Shown: piece after piece, positions 18,007-26,360 of the stretch | Layout of the letters: every line of letters starts with the position of its first letter | Numbering within the stretch: the stretch's first letter is position 1 | Assembly (NCBI RefSeq): GCF_014646895.1 | Contig: NZ_BMOD01000005.1 | Span: 209,452-273,451, forward strand | Length of the DNA: 64,000 bases | From: Deinococcus roseus | GTDB taxonomy: Bacteria; Deinococcota; Deinococci; Deinococcales; Deinococcaceae | Reading direction: 5' to 3' | Position numbers and translations under genes: made by a program | The notes under the pieces: generated by a model | Databases searched by the model: none | Told to the model about the DNA's origin: nothing | Seen by the model: only the letters and a program-made list of their open reading frames with translations

Positions 18007-19839
18007 TCAATGGGTCTGTGGGGTTTCAGACTGGGGTTGCTGGGGCTGCTTTGCAAGCCACCTGTGCGAGTAATTCAGGGGGTTGTTCTGGGCCAGTGGG
18101 CGTCCCAGGTTGGCCTGGGCAAAACGCTCGATGGCGGCTTTGGGGGTGCGGTCCATGTAGAGCACACCGTTGATTTCCTGGAAGGTGTCTGTGAGCTGGG
18201 TGTAACAGAAACCAGAAAGGGCTTTGCTGTCGTGCACGGCGGCCAGCAGTTTCTCGTAGCGCTGGATGAAGTCATCGCTGCTGCTGGCGGTGCTGTATCC
18301 CCAGCCTTTTTGTGGGGTTTCGGTGTAGGCAATGCCGCCAAATTCGGTGAGCATGTAAGGCTGGTCGGTGATCTGGCAGTCTGCCACGGTGAGTTTGCGG
18401 TTTCCGGGCATCAGTTTCTGCACGGACTGCAGGTCCTGAAAGTTCTGTCTGAGCACATCAGGTCGGGCTTCGTAGTCATGGATGGAGAAAATATCGGTGA
18501 CCACATGCTCCCAACCATCGTTGCCCACCACCAGACGGCTGGTGTCCAGGGTGCGGGTGAGGTGGTACAGGGCTTTCACGAACTGCTGCTGCTCCTCGTA
18601 AACGGGCAGATCAGGCACGCCCCAGGACTCATTGAAGGTGACCCAGGCCACCACACAAGGGTGGGAGCGGTCCCGGTCCAGCACCTTCAGCCATTCTCTG
18701 GTGGTGCGTTCTACCGCTTCGGGGGTGAAGGCATATGGGCTGGGCATTTCGGTCCAGACCACCAGACCCTGCACATCTGCCTGATAGAGGTAACGGGGGT
18801 CTTCAATTTTCTGGTGCTTGCGCACCCCGTTGAATCCGAGCCTTCTGGTGAGTTCCACATCCTGGCGCAGTTCTTCAGGGCTGGCGGTCATGTGACCGTC
18901 TTTCCAGTAGCCCTGATCCAGAGCCAGACGCAGGTAATACGGACGGCCATTGAGGTAGAAGCGGTTGTCGCGGCTGGTCACGCTGCGCAGGGCAGTGTAA
19001 GAGGAAGCCTGATCCAGCACCTGGTTTTCCAGGCTCAGCAGGGTGATTTCAGCCTCAATGAGCTGGGGGTGTTCGGGGCTCCAGAGGAAATCGTCGCGGG
19101 CATCGTCGATGCCGGGGTCTGGCAGGTGGATGATGCGCTCCAGATGGCCCTGTTTCACCAGGGTGGCGTCCTCTGCAATCAATTCACCCCGTAAAAACAG
19201 GCGCACCTGCACTTTTGCGGTCTGGGTGAGTTTCAGGGACATCCGGTAACCAATCTGAAAACGCTCAAGGTTGGCCGTCCAGTGGATTTTTTCAATGCGC
19301 GCTGCAGGCACTTTTTCCAGCCAGACGGTTCTCCAGATGCCGGTGGTGCGGGGGTACCAGATGCCGTGCGGCTGGTCCAGCCAGTCCTGCTTGCCTCTGG
19401 GAATGGAGAGGTCGGTGGGGTAATCTCTGGCCTGCACTGCGATTTCCAGGATTTCGGACTGTGCGTAAGGGGTGATGTCCAGTTGAAAAGGGGTGTACCC
19501 ACCGCTGTGCTCGCCCACAAACTGGCCGTTGACCCACACACGGGCGTCAAAGTCCACTGCACCAAAATGCAGGATCAGGCGCTCGGTGGCTGCGGGAAGC
19601 AGGGCCTCGGTGAGGGTGAAGTGGGTTCGGTACCACACGCTGTGGTGGGGGGTTTCGTCCTGGATGCCGCTTCTGGGGGATTCGGGGGCGTAGGGAACCA
19701 GAATGTTTTGAGAAAATTCGACGGTTTGAGGATGGGAATGCAGCAGCGCGGGGTCCGTGCTGAACTGCCACCATCCGTCCAGAGACACCCAGGAGGCACG
19801 CTGAAGCTGTGGTCTGGGGTGCAATGCATCTATCGGCAT
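18007..19839 (-). CDS. Glycoside hydrolase family 2 enzyme
   Basis: The 610-aa protein shows the GH2 order of sugar-binding jelly roll (about 10-180, with LILHFGAVDFDARVWVNGQF and GIWYPRTTGIWRTVWLEKV), Ig-like middle domain (about 180-290) and TIM barrel (295-610). The acid/base is Glu404 in WVTFNESWG, and the nucleophile is Glu499 in MLTEFGGIAY. No signal peptide, so it should act in the cytoplasm. Likely beta-galactosidase, beta-glucuronidase or beta-xylosidase-like. In a locus with three GH43 enzymes, removal of a beta-linked residue from hemicellulose oligosaccharides is reasonable. It is the first gene after the promoter near 19.9 kb. Confidence 0.92.
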   Translation of the reverse strand: MPIDALHPRPQLQRASWVSLDGWWQFSTDPALLHSHPQTVEFSQNILVPYAPESPRSGIQDETPHHSVWYRTHFTLTEALLPAATERLILHFGAVDFDARVWVNGQFVGEHSGGYTPFQLDITPYAQSEILEIAVQARDYPTDLSIPRGKQDWLDQPHGIWYPRTTGIWRTVWLEKVPAARIEKIHWTANLERFQIGYRMSLKLTQTAKVQVRLFLRGELIAEDATLVKQGHLERIIHLPDPGIDDARDDFLWSPEHPQLIEAEITLLSLENQVLDQASSYTALRSVTSRDNRFYLNGRPYYLRLALDQGYWKDGHMTASPEELRQDVELTRRLGFNGVRKHQKIEDPRYLYQADVQGLVVWTEMPSPYAFTPEAVERTTREWLKVLDRDRSHPCVVAWVTFNESWGVPDLPVYEEQQQFVKALYHLTRTLDTSRLVVGNDGWEHVVTDIFSIHDYEARPDVLRQNFQDLQSVQKLMPGNRKLTVADCQITDQPYMLTEFGGIAYTETPQKGWGYSTASSSDDFIQRYEKLLAAVHDSKALSGFCYTQLTDTFQEINGVLYMDRTPKAAIERFAQANLGRPLAQNNPLNYSHRWLAKQPQQPQSETPQTH

Positions 19840-19887
19840 GGTTACACCTGCTGGTCTTGATGGGAGGTTGGATTTCCTGACCCCTCA

Positions 19888-19917
19888 ATACTAACAACTT
19901 TTTTTATTTCTTGTCAA
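19888..19917 (-). promoter_or_regulatory. Sigma-70-type promoter of the glycan operon
   Basis: On the minus strand, TTGACA (19917-19912) is followed after 18 nt by TAGTAT (19893-19888). Transcription would start about 40 nt upstream of the GH2 gene and run through the whole operon to about 10.4 kb. Confidence 0.6.
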
Positions 19918-19993
19918 TATCTTTTAAAATCCACTGAGGTGGACCGCCTGCCTATTGCCAAAATCCCGGTACAGGCCAGTTCTCAACAAAAAA

Positions 19994-20033
19994 TTTTGCA
20001 ATGTTGCAAAACAGAAGCCAGAGTTGTTACAAT
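19994..20033 (+). promoter_or_regulatory. Promoter with perfect palindrome before the ArsR-type regulator
   Basis: Arms TTTTGCAA (19994-20001) and TTGCAAAA (20004-20011) form a perfect 8-bp palindrome with a 2-bp centre. The right arm contains a -35 box TTGCAA. TACAAT (20028-20033) follows 18 nt later. The site is well placed as an operator for autoregulation or for control of both divergent units. Confidence 0.6.
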
Positions 20034-20063
20034 CAAAAACATCTTTCTGCTGAAGGAGCACCC

Positions 20064-21026
20064 ATGGGCATTTCTGGAAACCGTGTGCTGTACATCGATG
20101 GCGATTCATCCCTCCACGTGCTGAAGGCACTTGCCTCTGACACCCGTCTGCTGATCCTCAGCCTGCTGTCCCACAACCCCATGAACATCAGCGAACTGGC
20201 CGAAACCATGGGCCTCCCCCACTCCACGGTGAACTTCAACCTCAACCAGTTGCAGGAAGCCGGACTGATCAGCGTGCAGTACGAACCCGGATCGCGCGGC
20301 TCACAGAAACTCTGTGCCAAAAAGTACGACGAGATCATCCTGAAACTGCCAGGAGCGAATGTTGAAGCGGAAACCGATACCGTCACGGTATCCATGCCCA
20401 TCGGAAATTACCGTAACTTTGACATCAAACCCACCTGCGGTCTGGCCAGCGAAAGCAAGATCATCGGGATGTTCGACGACCCCAGAAGCTTCTTTGAACC
20501 CGACCACGTGTATGCCCAGATTCTGTGGTTCGGAGAGGGTTTTGTGGAATATGCCTTTCCCAACAACCTGCCTTACGGCTCGGTGGCCCATTCGCTGGTG
20601 CTCTCCATGGAAATCTGTTCTGAGGCCCCCCAGTACGACCCGGACTGGCCTTCAGACATCACTTTGTGGCTGAACGACATTGAGGTCGGAACCTGGACCT
20701 GTCCAGGCGATTTCGGTGGCACCAGGGGCAGGCTCACTCCTGCCTGGTGGCTGGAAGACCAGACCATGTACGGCCTGCTGAAACACTGGCAGGTCACTGA
20801 AGATGGCAGCTTCATCGATGGTGAGAAACTGTCTGGGGTGTCCCTGGTGGACCTGCACCTGGGCTCCAAAAACCACATCAAGGTCAAAATCGGGGTCAAG
20901 GACGATGCCCGCCACAAAGGCGGAGTGAACCTGTTCGGGCGCAAATTCGGCAATTACGAGCAGGATCTGGTGATGCGCATGGCGTACCGTTTTCCGCAGG
21001 ACAAACCCCGGGTCAAGGTGCGGTAA
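20064..21026 (+). CDS. ArsR-like transcriptional regulator with large C-terminal domain
   Basis: The 320-aa protein starts at the ATG at 20064 (AAGGAG 5-6 nt upstream; an earlier in-frame ATG at 20001 would lie inside the promoter). Residues 15-85 form a winged helix of ArsR type: VLKALASDTRLLILSLLSHNPMNISELAETMGLPHSTVNFNLNQLQEAGLI. The remaining 230 residues (with DDPRSFFEPDHVYAQILWFGEG and LTPAWWLEDQTMYGLLKHW) do not match a metal-sensing ArsR protein and probably form a beta-rich ligand-binding domain. Position between the glycan operon and a GH43 gene suggests a sugar-responsive regulator of both. The ligand is unknown. Confidence 0.85.
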   Translation: MGISGNRVLYIDGDSSLHVLKALASDTRLLILSLLSHNPMNISELAETMGLPHSTVNFNLNQLQEAGLISVQYEPGSRGSQKLCAKKYDEIILKLPGANVEAETDTVTVSMPIGNYRNFDIKPTCGLASESKIIGMFDDPRSFFEPDHVYAQILWFGEGFVEYAFPNNLPYGSVAHSLVLSMEICSEAPQYDPDWPSDITLWLNDIEVGTWTCPGDFGGTRGRLTPAWWLEDQTMYGLLKHWQVTEDGSFIDGEKLSGVSLVDLHLGSKNHIKVKIGVKDDARHKGGVNLFGRKFGNYEQDLVMRMAYRFPQDKPRVKVR

Positions 21027-21065
21027 ACGCGGGTTTGCTGGTAGGAATTTCAATTGAGGTGGTAG

Positions 21066-21090
21066 GGGCGAGGCATGCCTCGCCCTTTTT
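21066..21090 (+). terminator. Intrinsic terminator after the regulator gene
   Basis: A perfect 20-bp palindrome, GGGCGAGGCATGCCTCGCCC, is followed directly by TTTTT. Confidence 0.85.
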
Positions 21091-21267
21091 ATGGGCCCTG
21101 GTTTCACAAGACATCTCGCCCTTTTGGGTTTCTCTGCCCAGACCAAACCCACAATCCTACAAATTTTTTTGTGACAAATCATACGGTCTCAGGAGGCTAC
21201 AGTGGATTTCAGCCCAGATTTCAGGCAGATTTCAGGGTGAAACCCTCAAGTTTGATCTTGCTTCAAT

Positions 21268-21297
21268 TTGACACTTAACAAATATTTTTGCTATAAA
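21268..21297 (+). promoter_or_regulatory. Promoter of the GH43 lipoprotein gene
   Basis: TTGACA (21268-21273), an 18-nt spacer, and TATAAA (21292-21297). This leaves a leader of about 150 nt before the chosen start codon at 21456. Confidence 0.65.
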
Positions 21298-21455
21298 TGC
21301 ATCAACGCCAGGGTGCCTCCATCATGCCCAGCCAGATGATCCATCTGGTGCTTTTCGCATGGCATCCTGACGCTTTTTCACTCAACCGCTCAACAGCACA
21401 CAGAACCCATCCAGGTGGGGGCTGGGGGCGGGTTTTTGTTCCCACAGGAGACCTC

Positions 21456-23276
21456 ATGCAAAACCCCCGGAACCTTTCGCTGGGTGTTCTGGCCGTCATG
21501 TCTGTGACCGCCCTGAATGCCTGCAACACCCAACCCCCACAGCCCATTTCCACCTTTCAGAACCCTCTGAAAATCACGCTTGATAACGGAAAAACCGTTG
21601 ACACCTGCGCCGACCCCTCCATCATTCAGGGCCAGAAAGCGGGAGACCAGAAGTGGTACATCTACTGCACCACCGATCCGCTGAACAGCACCGACAAAAA
21701 CGACAAGGGGGATTTCAACTTTCACCAGATTCCGATTTTGATGTCTGAAGATCTGGTGCACTGGAGTTACCAGGGAGACGCTTTCAAAGACAAACCCGCC
21801 TGGGTGAAAAATGACGCTGGACTGTGGGCTCCAGACATCGAGTACATCAATGGGAAATACCTGCTGTACTACACCGCCAGCGACACCGTTGCAGGGGGAA
21901 GTGCCATAGGCGTTGCCACCAGCGACAGCCCACTGGGTCCCTGGGTGGACAGCGGAACACCTGTGGTGGAACCCCACCGCCCACCCAACTGCTGTGGAGA
22001 GAATGACCGCAGGTGGACCTTTGACCCGGATGTCATTGCAGACGATGCTGGACAACTGTGGATCTTTTACGGAAGTTATTACGGTGGCATGTCGGTGCGC
22101 AAACTTTCTGCAGATGGCCTGACCTCCAACAAAGCCAGCCAGAAAGAAATTGCCATTGCCAACCGTTATGAAGGGGCCCAGGTCTTCAAGAAAAATGGTT
22201 ACTTTTACCTGACCGTTTCTGCCTCTGCCTGCTGCAATGGACCGCTGACCGGATACAGCCTGTTTGTTGGGCGCTCCAAGAACGCAGATGGCCCTTTTTT
22301 GGATCAGGATGGTGTGGATTTCAATGCCACCAATGCAGGAGGAACCCCCTTCCTGGCCCAGAATGGGAACCGCTGGGTGGGGGTCGGGCACAATGCGGTC
22401 TTCACCGATGCCAGCGGTCAGGACTGGACCGTATACCACGGGGTGGACCAGACTTCCCCTTTCCTGAACACCAACAACTTCACCCGCAGACCTGTGCTGA
22501 TGGACCCTGTGGACTGGGTGAATGGCTGGCCCGTGGTGCGCGGAGGCCATGGTCCCTCTGATCAGGCCATGCCTGCCCCTGCCGCCAAAAAAGGCCAGAA
22601 GAACAATTACAAGACAGATTTCCTCAAAAATGCCGAACCCAGAGATCCCATTGCAGCTGCCACCGATGAATTCTCTGGGGACCTCTCCGGGTGGGAATGG
22701 ACCCGTGAACCTGCAGCCGCAGAATTTGGGCTGGAAGAGGGTACCTTCAGAATGGATGCCCAGCATGCCGATCTGCACATGGACAGCAACACCGCTTCCA
22801 TCCTCAGCAAAATTGCTCCTGCAGAGGATTATGTGGTGGAAACAAAAGTCAAAATCAACTTCCCTGCAGATGGGTGCTGCTTCAACTACACCCAGGCTGG
22901 ACTGGTGATCTTCTCCAACGACAACAACTTTGTGAAGCTGGTGCAGTTCTCCCTGTGGGAAACCCGCCAGGTGGAGTTCGCCAAAGAAGTGGGGGCTGTG
23001 CCAGATGGCTTCCCCAGATATGGAAACCTGGTGCTGGGACCTCCTGCCCGTGCTGACCAGTACACCTACCTGCGCATCGTGAAGCACACCGAAAACGGCC
23101 ATGACCTCTACACCGGGTACACCAGCCTGGACGGCGTGAAATGGAACCGTGGCGGCACCTGGGAACACAACCTCGGAGCAAATGCCAGAATCGGTCTGGT
23201 GTCCATGGGCACCCAGGACGGGGGTCAGCAGTTCAAGGCGAATTTTGATTACGTTCGCATCTACACCCTCAAGTAA
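21456..23276 (+). CDS. GH43 lipoprotein with C-terminal lectin-like domain
   Basis: The 606-aa product starts at ATG 21456 with AGGAG 5 nt upstream. Its N-terminus is a lipoprotein signal with cysteine in TALNACNTQPP. The GH43 propeller spans about 30-380: TCADPSIIQGQKAG (catalytic Asp), LWAPDIEYINGKYLLYYT, TFDPDVIADDAGQLWIFYG and YEGAQVFKKNGYFYLTVSA (acid Glu). Residues about 420-606 form a concanavalin-like module, with DEFSGDLSGWEWTRE and ending FKANFDYVRIYTLK, similar to the C-terminal domain of many arabinosidases and xylosidases. Monocistronic, with its own promoter and terminator. It should attack hemicellulose at the cell surface. Confidence 0.92.
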   Translation: MQNPRNLSLGVLAVMSVTALNACNTQPPQPISTFQNPLKITLDNGKTVDTCADPSIIQGQKAGDQKWYIYCTTDPLNSTDKNDKGDFNFHQIPILMSEDLVHWSYQGDAFKDKPAWVKNDAGLWAPDIEYINGKYLLYYTASDTVAGGSAIGVATSDSPLGPWVDSGTPVVEPHRPPNCCGENDRRWTFDPDVIADDAGQLWIFYGSYYGGMSVRKLSADGLTSNKASQKEIAIANRYEGAQVFKKNGYFYLTVSASACCNGPLTGYSLFVGRSKNADGPFLDQDGVDFNATNAGGTPFLAQNGNRWVGVGHNAVFTDASGQDWTVYHGVDQTSPFLNTNNFTRRPVLMDPVDWVNGWPVVRGGHGPSDQAMPAPAAKKGQKNNYKTDFLKNAEPRDPIAAATDEFSGDLSGWEWTREPAAAEFGLEEGTFRMDAQHADLHMDSNTASILSKIAPAEDYVVETKVKINFPADGCCFNYTQAGLVIFSNDNNFVKLVQFSLWETRQVEFAKEVGAVPDGFPRYGNLVLGPPARADQYTYLRIVKHTENGHDLYTGYTSLDGVKWNRGGTWEHNLGANARIGLVSMGTQDGGQQFKANFDYVRIYTLK

Positions 23277-23287
23277 AAGTTGCAAGA

Positions 23288-23314
23288 AAGAGAGGCCCGG
23301 ACTGGGCCTCTCTT
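23288..23314. terminator. Bidirectional terminator between convergent genes
   Basis: Arms AAGAGAGGCCC (23288-23298) and GGGCCTCTCTT (23304-23314) pair perfectly around a 5-nt loop. It lies between the GH43 gene and the convergent hydrolase gene. Confidence 0.75.
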
Positions 23315-23335
23315 CTGGTTTGCTCCAGCCCTGAT

Positions 23336-24175
23336 TTATTCCAGTGTCTTTGCCAGAAACCCACCTTTTGGGTTTTCAGTCAATTTTCCAAAAGCATGTT
23401 CAGGGTCGTGGGGAGGGGCCAGCACCGCTCCCCGTTCAAACCACTCTGGAAAGAACTTTTTGCGGGTTTCCAGGGTGGTCACCGGATACAGGTCATAACC
23501 CATGATGTAAGGGTAGGGGGCATGAATGAAGGTTGGAAGCAAATCTGCAGTGTAAACCAGCATCTCCCCTTCCGATTCCAGAACAACGGCCTGCTGCCCC
23601 AGATTGTGGCCAGGAATCTGCACCACAGACAGGCCAGGGAGAATTTCAGCAGCCCCATCCAGCACATCAAACAACCCTGCAGCTTCGATGGGTTCCACAT
23701 ACTGCTCGGTGTAGTAAGAGGCCCGGTTGCGCTCGTGGCGGTGGTGGGCATCCTGAAGTTCCTGCTTCTGCACAAGGTAACGGGCATTGGGAAAAGCGGG
23801 TTTGCCTTCCAGCACATTGCGTCCTGCATGGTCAAAATGCAGGTGGGTGTTGACCACCAGATCGATGTCTGTGCGGTCCAGACCCACAGCTTTCAGGCCC
23901 TCAAAAACCGTGCTGTCCCTTTGCAAATCGAACATGCCCTGAAATTTGGCATCCCCTTCAAACATCCCGGTTTCGATCAGGATGTTTTTGCCCTGCAACT
24001 GGATCAACAGGGGATTGATTCTGAGGGCAATGCGGTTGAGGTCATCTGCAGGGGTGAGTTTGTTCCACAGCACTTTTGGCACGGTGCCGAACATGGCCCC
24101 GCCATCCAGTCTGAAATGTCCATCGGTCAGTGAGGTCACCTGCACCCCACCGATTTTGTGTTGTTTGAGCCACAT
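23336..24175 (-). CDS. Metallo-beta-lactamase-fold hydrolase
   Basis: A 279-aa protein with the MBL signature THLHFDHAG (HxHxDH zinc site), preceded by NILIETGMFEG and followed by IPGHNLGQQAVVL (third His) and YTADLLPTF (Asp bridging the metals). FRLDGGAMFGTVPKVLWN near the N-terminus is typical of the quorum-quenching-lactonase/YtnP-like branch. It may hydrolyse lactones or another ester. Two start codons are plausible (24175 and 24187), neither with a strong ribosome-binding site; 24175 was chosen because homology begins right after it. Confidence 0.85.
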   Translation of the reverse strand: MWLKQHKIGGVQVTSLTDGHFRLDGGAMFGTVPKVLWNKLTPADDLNRIALRINPLLIQLQGKNILIETGMFEGDAKFQGMFDLQRDSTVFEGLKAVGLDRTDIDLVVNTHLHFDHAGRNVLEGKPAFPNARYLVQKQELQDAHHRHERNRASYYTEQYVEPIEAAGLFDVLDGAAEILPGLSVVQIPGHNLGQQAVVLESEGEMLVYTADLLPTFIHAPYPYIMGYDLYPVTTLETRKKFFPEWFERGAVLAPPHDPEHAFGKLTENPKGGFLAKTLE

Positions 24176-24428
24176 GGTCCACACCATAACATGTGAGATC
24201 TGCACAAACGGAGCGCCAGCCATCCACCCCCAATCTTCCATCCGCGTGCTGCACAAACGCCTCAGAAAATGCAGGATTTCACCCGGTTTTTCTGGGTGTT
24301 TTCCCCTAGTCCCGTGGGCTGTGCGGTCACAGCCAGACGGCGAAAAACTGCATACACTGAAATCAAACAGCAGGTGCTCTGTTACAACTTCTCTGTCCCA
24401 TTGCTCTGACACCATTCCAAAGGAATTC

Positions 24429-25244
24429 ATGATGCCAAACATTCAGGTCCGGTTGATGGGGTCTTACTCCATTGTTCCCACGCCATGCACGCCAGAGAGC
24501 AAAAAAGCCCAGTCTTTGCTGGCCCATGCCATCCTCAATGCAGACCGATTGCTGGATCGGGATGCTGTGGCCACCTCCCTGTGGGGGGAATGCTCTCCTG
24601 AAATGCGCAGGGGGTACCTCAGGAAAGCGCTGCATCAGGTCAACAAGGCCCTGCCTGGATGGCTGGAATCCCACGGGGAACATTTGCTGCTGCAAAAAGA
24701 CCATGCAGAGGTGGATGTCTGGATGCTGCAGGACCTCTGCAAAAAAAACATCCAGGACAGCAATTACCTGCAGGTGAAAGACTTCCTGATGTCCCTGCAG
24801 GGAGGATTGCTTTCCGGGTGGGAAGAGGAGTGGTGCTGGTTTGAACGGGAACGCCACCACCACCTGTGGATCGGTTTGCTGGAAAAAGCACTGGATTGCG
24901 CCGTGCAAATGCGTCACCTTGAGGACGCTTTGCAATTTGGGACGCGCATTTTGCATCTGGAACCCGCCCACGAACCGACCCACCAGACCCTGATCCATGT
25001 GCACCTGATGCGGGGGGACCGTGCAGGGGCCATGAAACAATACCAGCGCTGCAGGCAGGCTTTGCAGGAATGGGACCTGGAACCTGCCCCCCAGACCACC
25101 GGATTGTTCCGGGAAGCCCGTGGGGAAACCACTGCACCCAGAGATGTGCTTTCCAGGCTCACAGACCTGTACCAGCACATGTTGAAGTTGCAGGAGGACA
25201 CCCAGCAGCAACTGCGGCAAATTGAACGCCTGATCCAGCCCTGA
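24429..25244 (+). CDS. BTAD-domain transcriptional activator, SARP-like
   Basis: The 271-aa protein combines an N-terminal winged-helix domain (about 5-100: ESKKAQSLLAHAILN, DRDAVATSLWGE, RGYLRKALHQVNKALPGWL) with a bacterial transcriptional activator domain (about 110-230) ending HVHLMRGDRAGAMKQYQRCRQAL. The last 35 residues look coiled-coil. This is the minimal SARP architecture, without NB-ARC or TPR extensions. SARP proteins activate their targets by binding direct repeats. No target is obvious; the divergent hydrolase gene is adjacent. ATG at 24429 or 24432 (AAGGA upstream) are equivalent candidates. Confidence 0.82.
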   Translation: MMPNIQVRLMGSYSIVPTPCTPESKKAQSLLAHAILNADRLLDRDAVATSLWGECSPEMRRGYLRKALHQVNKALPGWLESHGEHLLLQKDHAEVDVWMLQDLCKKNIQDSNYLQVKDFLMSLQGGLLSGWEEEWCWFERERHHHLWIGLLEKALDCAVQMRHLEDALQFGTRILHLEPAHEPTHQTLIHVHLMRGDRAGAMKQYQRCRQALQEWDLEPAPQTTGLFREARGETTAPRDVLSRLTDLYQHMLKLQEDTQQQLRQIERLIQP

Positions 25245-25262
25245 AAGCTTGAGGCTGAAAGC

Positions 25263-25775
25263 TCAGCCCGTGGGGGCCTCATCTGCATCCAGCCCAGTGA
25301 AAACCTGCCCGAGGTGGTGGCGCAGGTGGCGCACGTAATCGGTGACCCACCATTCCAGAGGGGCTTCAAAGGTCTCTCCTGCAATCTGGATCACGTTGGA
25401 AAGCCGCTCAGGGGGAATCTGGCTGGCAATGCCCAGCAAATGCTGGTTGTAGGCGTACCACAAATCCAGGATGGTGTTCCAGGGCAGCAGGTGGTATTTC
25501 TGCACCTCCACCCAGGCATCCGGGTGGTAACCAGGGATCACAGCGTGGGTGGAAAGCTGTCCGCGCACAAACCGCTGGTGGTTGGTGGCTGCCGAATCGA
25601 TCAGGTGGCCCATCACCTGCTTGCGGGTCCATTTGCCCTGTGCCCAGGGTGCATCTGCCAGTTCTTCGGTCAGGGCCTGCAGTTTGGGGTGCACGGCCTG
25701 CAGGGTTTCTCTGAACTCGGTCAGGACGTCTTGCAGGGTTTTTTCGCTGGGTTGCATGGTTTCCACTTCGTTCAT
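25263..25775 (-). CDS. DinB/YfiT-like four-helix protein
   Basis: 170 aa. The DinB-fold pattern is visible: WTRKQVMGHLIDSAATNHQRF (first His of the metal triad) and a C-terminal WWVTDYVRHLRHHLGQVF with two or more His. Members are putative metal-dependent enzymes, some using bacillithiol or mycothiol. The start overlaps the stop of the upstream nuclease-like gene by four bases, so both are co-transcribed. Function in this organism is unknown. Confidence 0.85.
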   Translation of the reverse strand: MNEVETMQPSEKTLQDVLTEFRETLQAVHPKLQALTEELADAPWAQGKWTRKQVMGHLIDSAATNHQRFVRGQLSTHAVIPGYHPDAWVEVQKYHLLPWNTILDLWYAYNQHLLGIASQIPPERLSNVIQIAGETFEAPLEWWVTDYVRHLRHHLGQVFTGLDADEAPTG

Positions 25776-26212
25776 GGCTTCACTCCTGGCTTCACGTCCA
25801 GCACGCGGGCAAGTTGCTGGATGGCAAATTCATTGTTGATCAATGCAGCAGGGTAACGGAACACCCTCCAGCCCATTTCGGTGGCAATGGCATATTTTTC
25901 GGCGTCTTTGACAAAACCATCCAGCTGGGTGTGGCGACCTCTGGGGGAACTGACCCCCCCTTCAATTTCCACAGCAATTTTCAGGTGCACCCAGGCAAAA
26001 TCGAAACGCCAGCGGCGCTCCGGGTGAAATTCGTACTCCCGGATGGGGTTGGGAATGCCAAAGAGTCGCATTTGCAGCACGAAGATTTCTTCAAGGTGGG
26101 ATCCCGCTCTGGGCAGCCCTGTTCCTTTCAGATCCTGAAGTTGTCGAAGCAGGATCATCCGCTTCTCGGGAGGGAGTTTTTGCGCGTAGTCTTCCAGGAG
26201 TTTGTTCTTCAT
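25772..26212 (-). CDS. Small PD-(D/E)XK nuclease-like protein
   Basis: The 146-aa protein starts at ATG 26212. Its C-terminal half matches the VSR/DUF559-like nuclease pattern: RRWRFDFAWVHLKIAVEIEGG (Asp and Glu of the active site), then GRHTQLDGFVKDAEKYAIATEMGWRVFRY. Such proteins are widespread in phages and chromosomes as single-domain endonucleases of unclear role. It is coupled by ATGA overlap to the DinB-like gene. It could be a repair or restriction-related nuclease, and there is no partner methylase nearby. Confidence 0.75.
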   Translation of the reverse strand: MKNKLLEDYAQKLPPEKRMILLRQLQDLKGTGLPRAGSHLEEIFVLQMRLFGIPNPIREYEFHPERRWRFDFAWVHLKIAVEIEGGVSSPRGRHTQLDGFVKDAEKYAIATEMGWRVFRYPAALINNEFAIQQLARVLDVKPGVKP

Positions 26213-26360
26213 GCCTGTCTTCAGAGTAGCCGAAAGTGGGGCATCTGGAACAACCCCCGCCTTAAAGCAGCTGGGGTGTGCTCCTGATTGCAGTGTAGTG
26301 GGATAGGTCCGGGCGGATGTCCTGATGATGGGGTCTGCTGGGCATTGGATCAAAAAGCCT

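Noticed and set aside
21390..23285. 631-aa minus-strand frame
   Set aside because: It is antisense to the GH43 lipoprotein gene, which has promoter, ribosome-binding site, signal peptide and catalytic motifs.
25241..25266. Short GCTGAAAGCT-type repeat between two genes
   Set aside because: The units are not in a regular phase and are too short to distinguish from chance.
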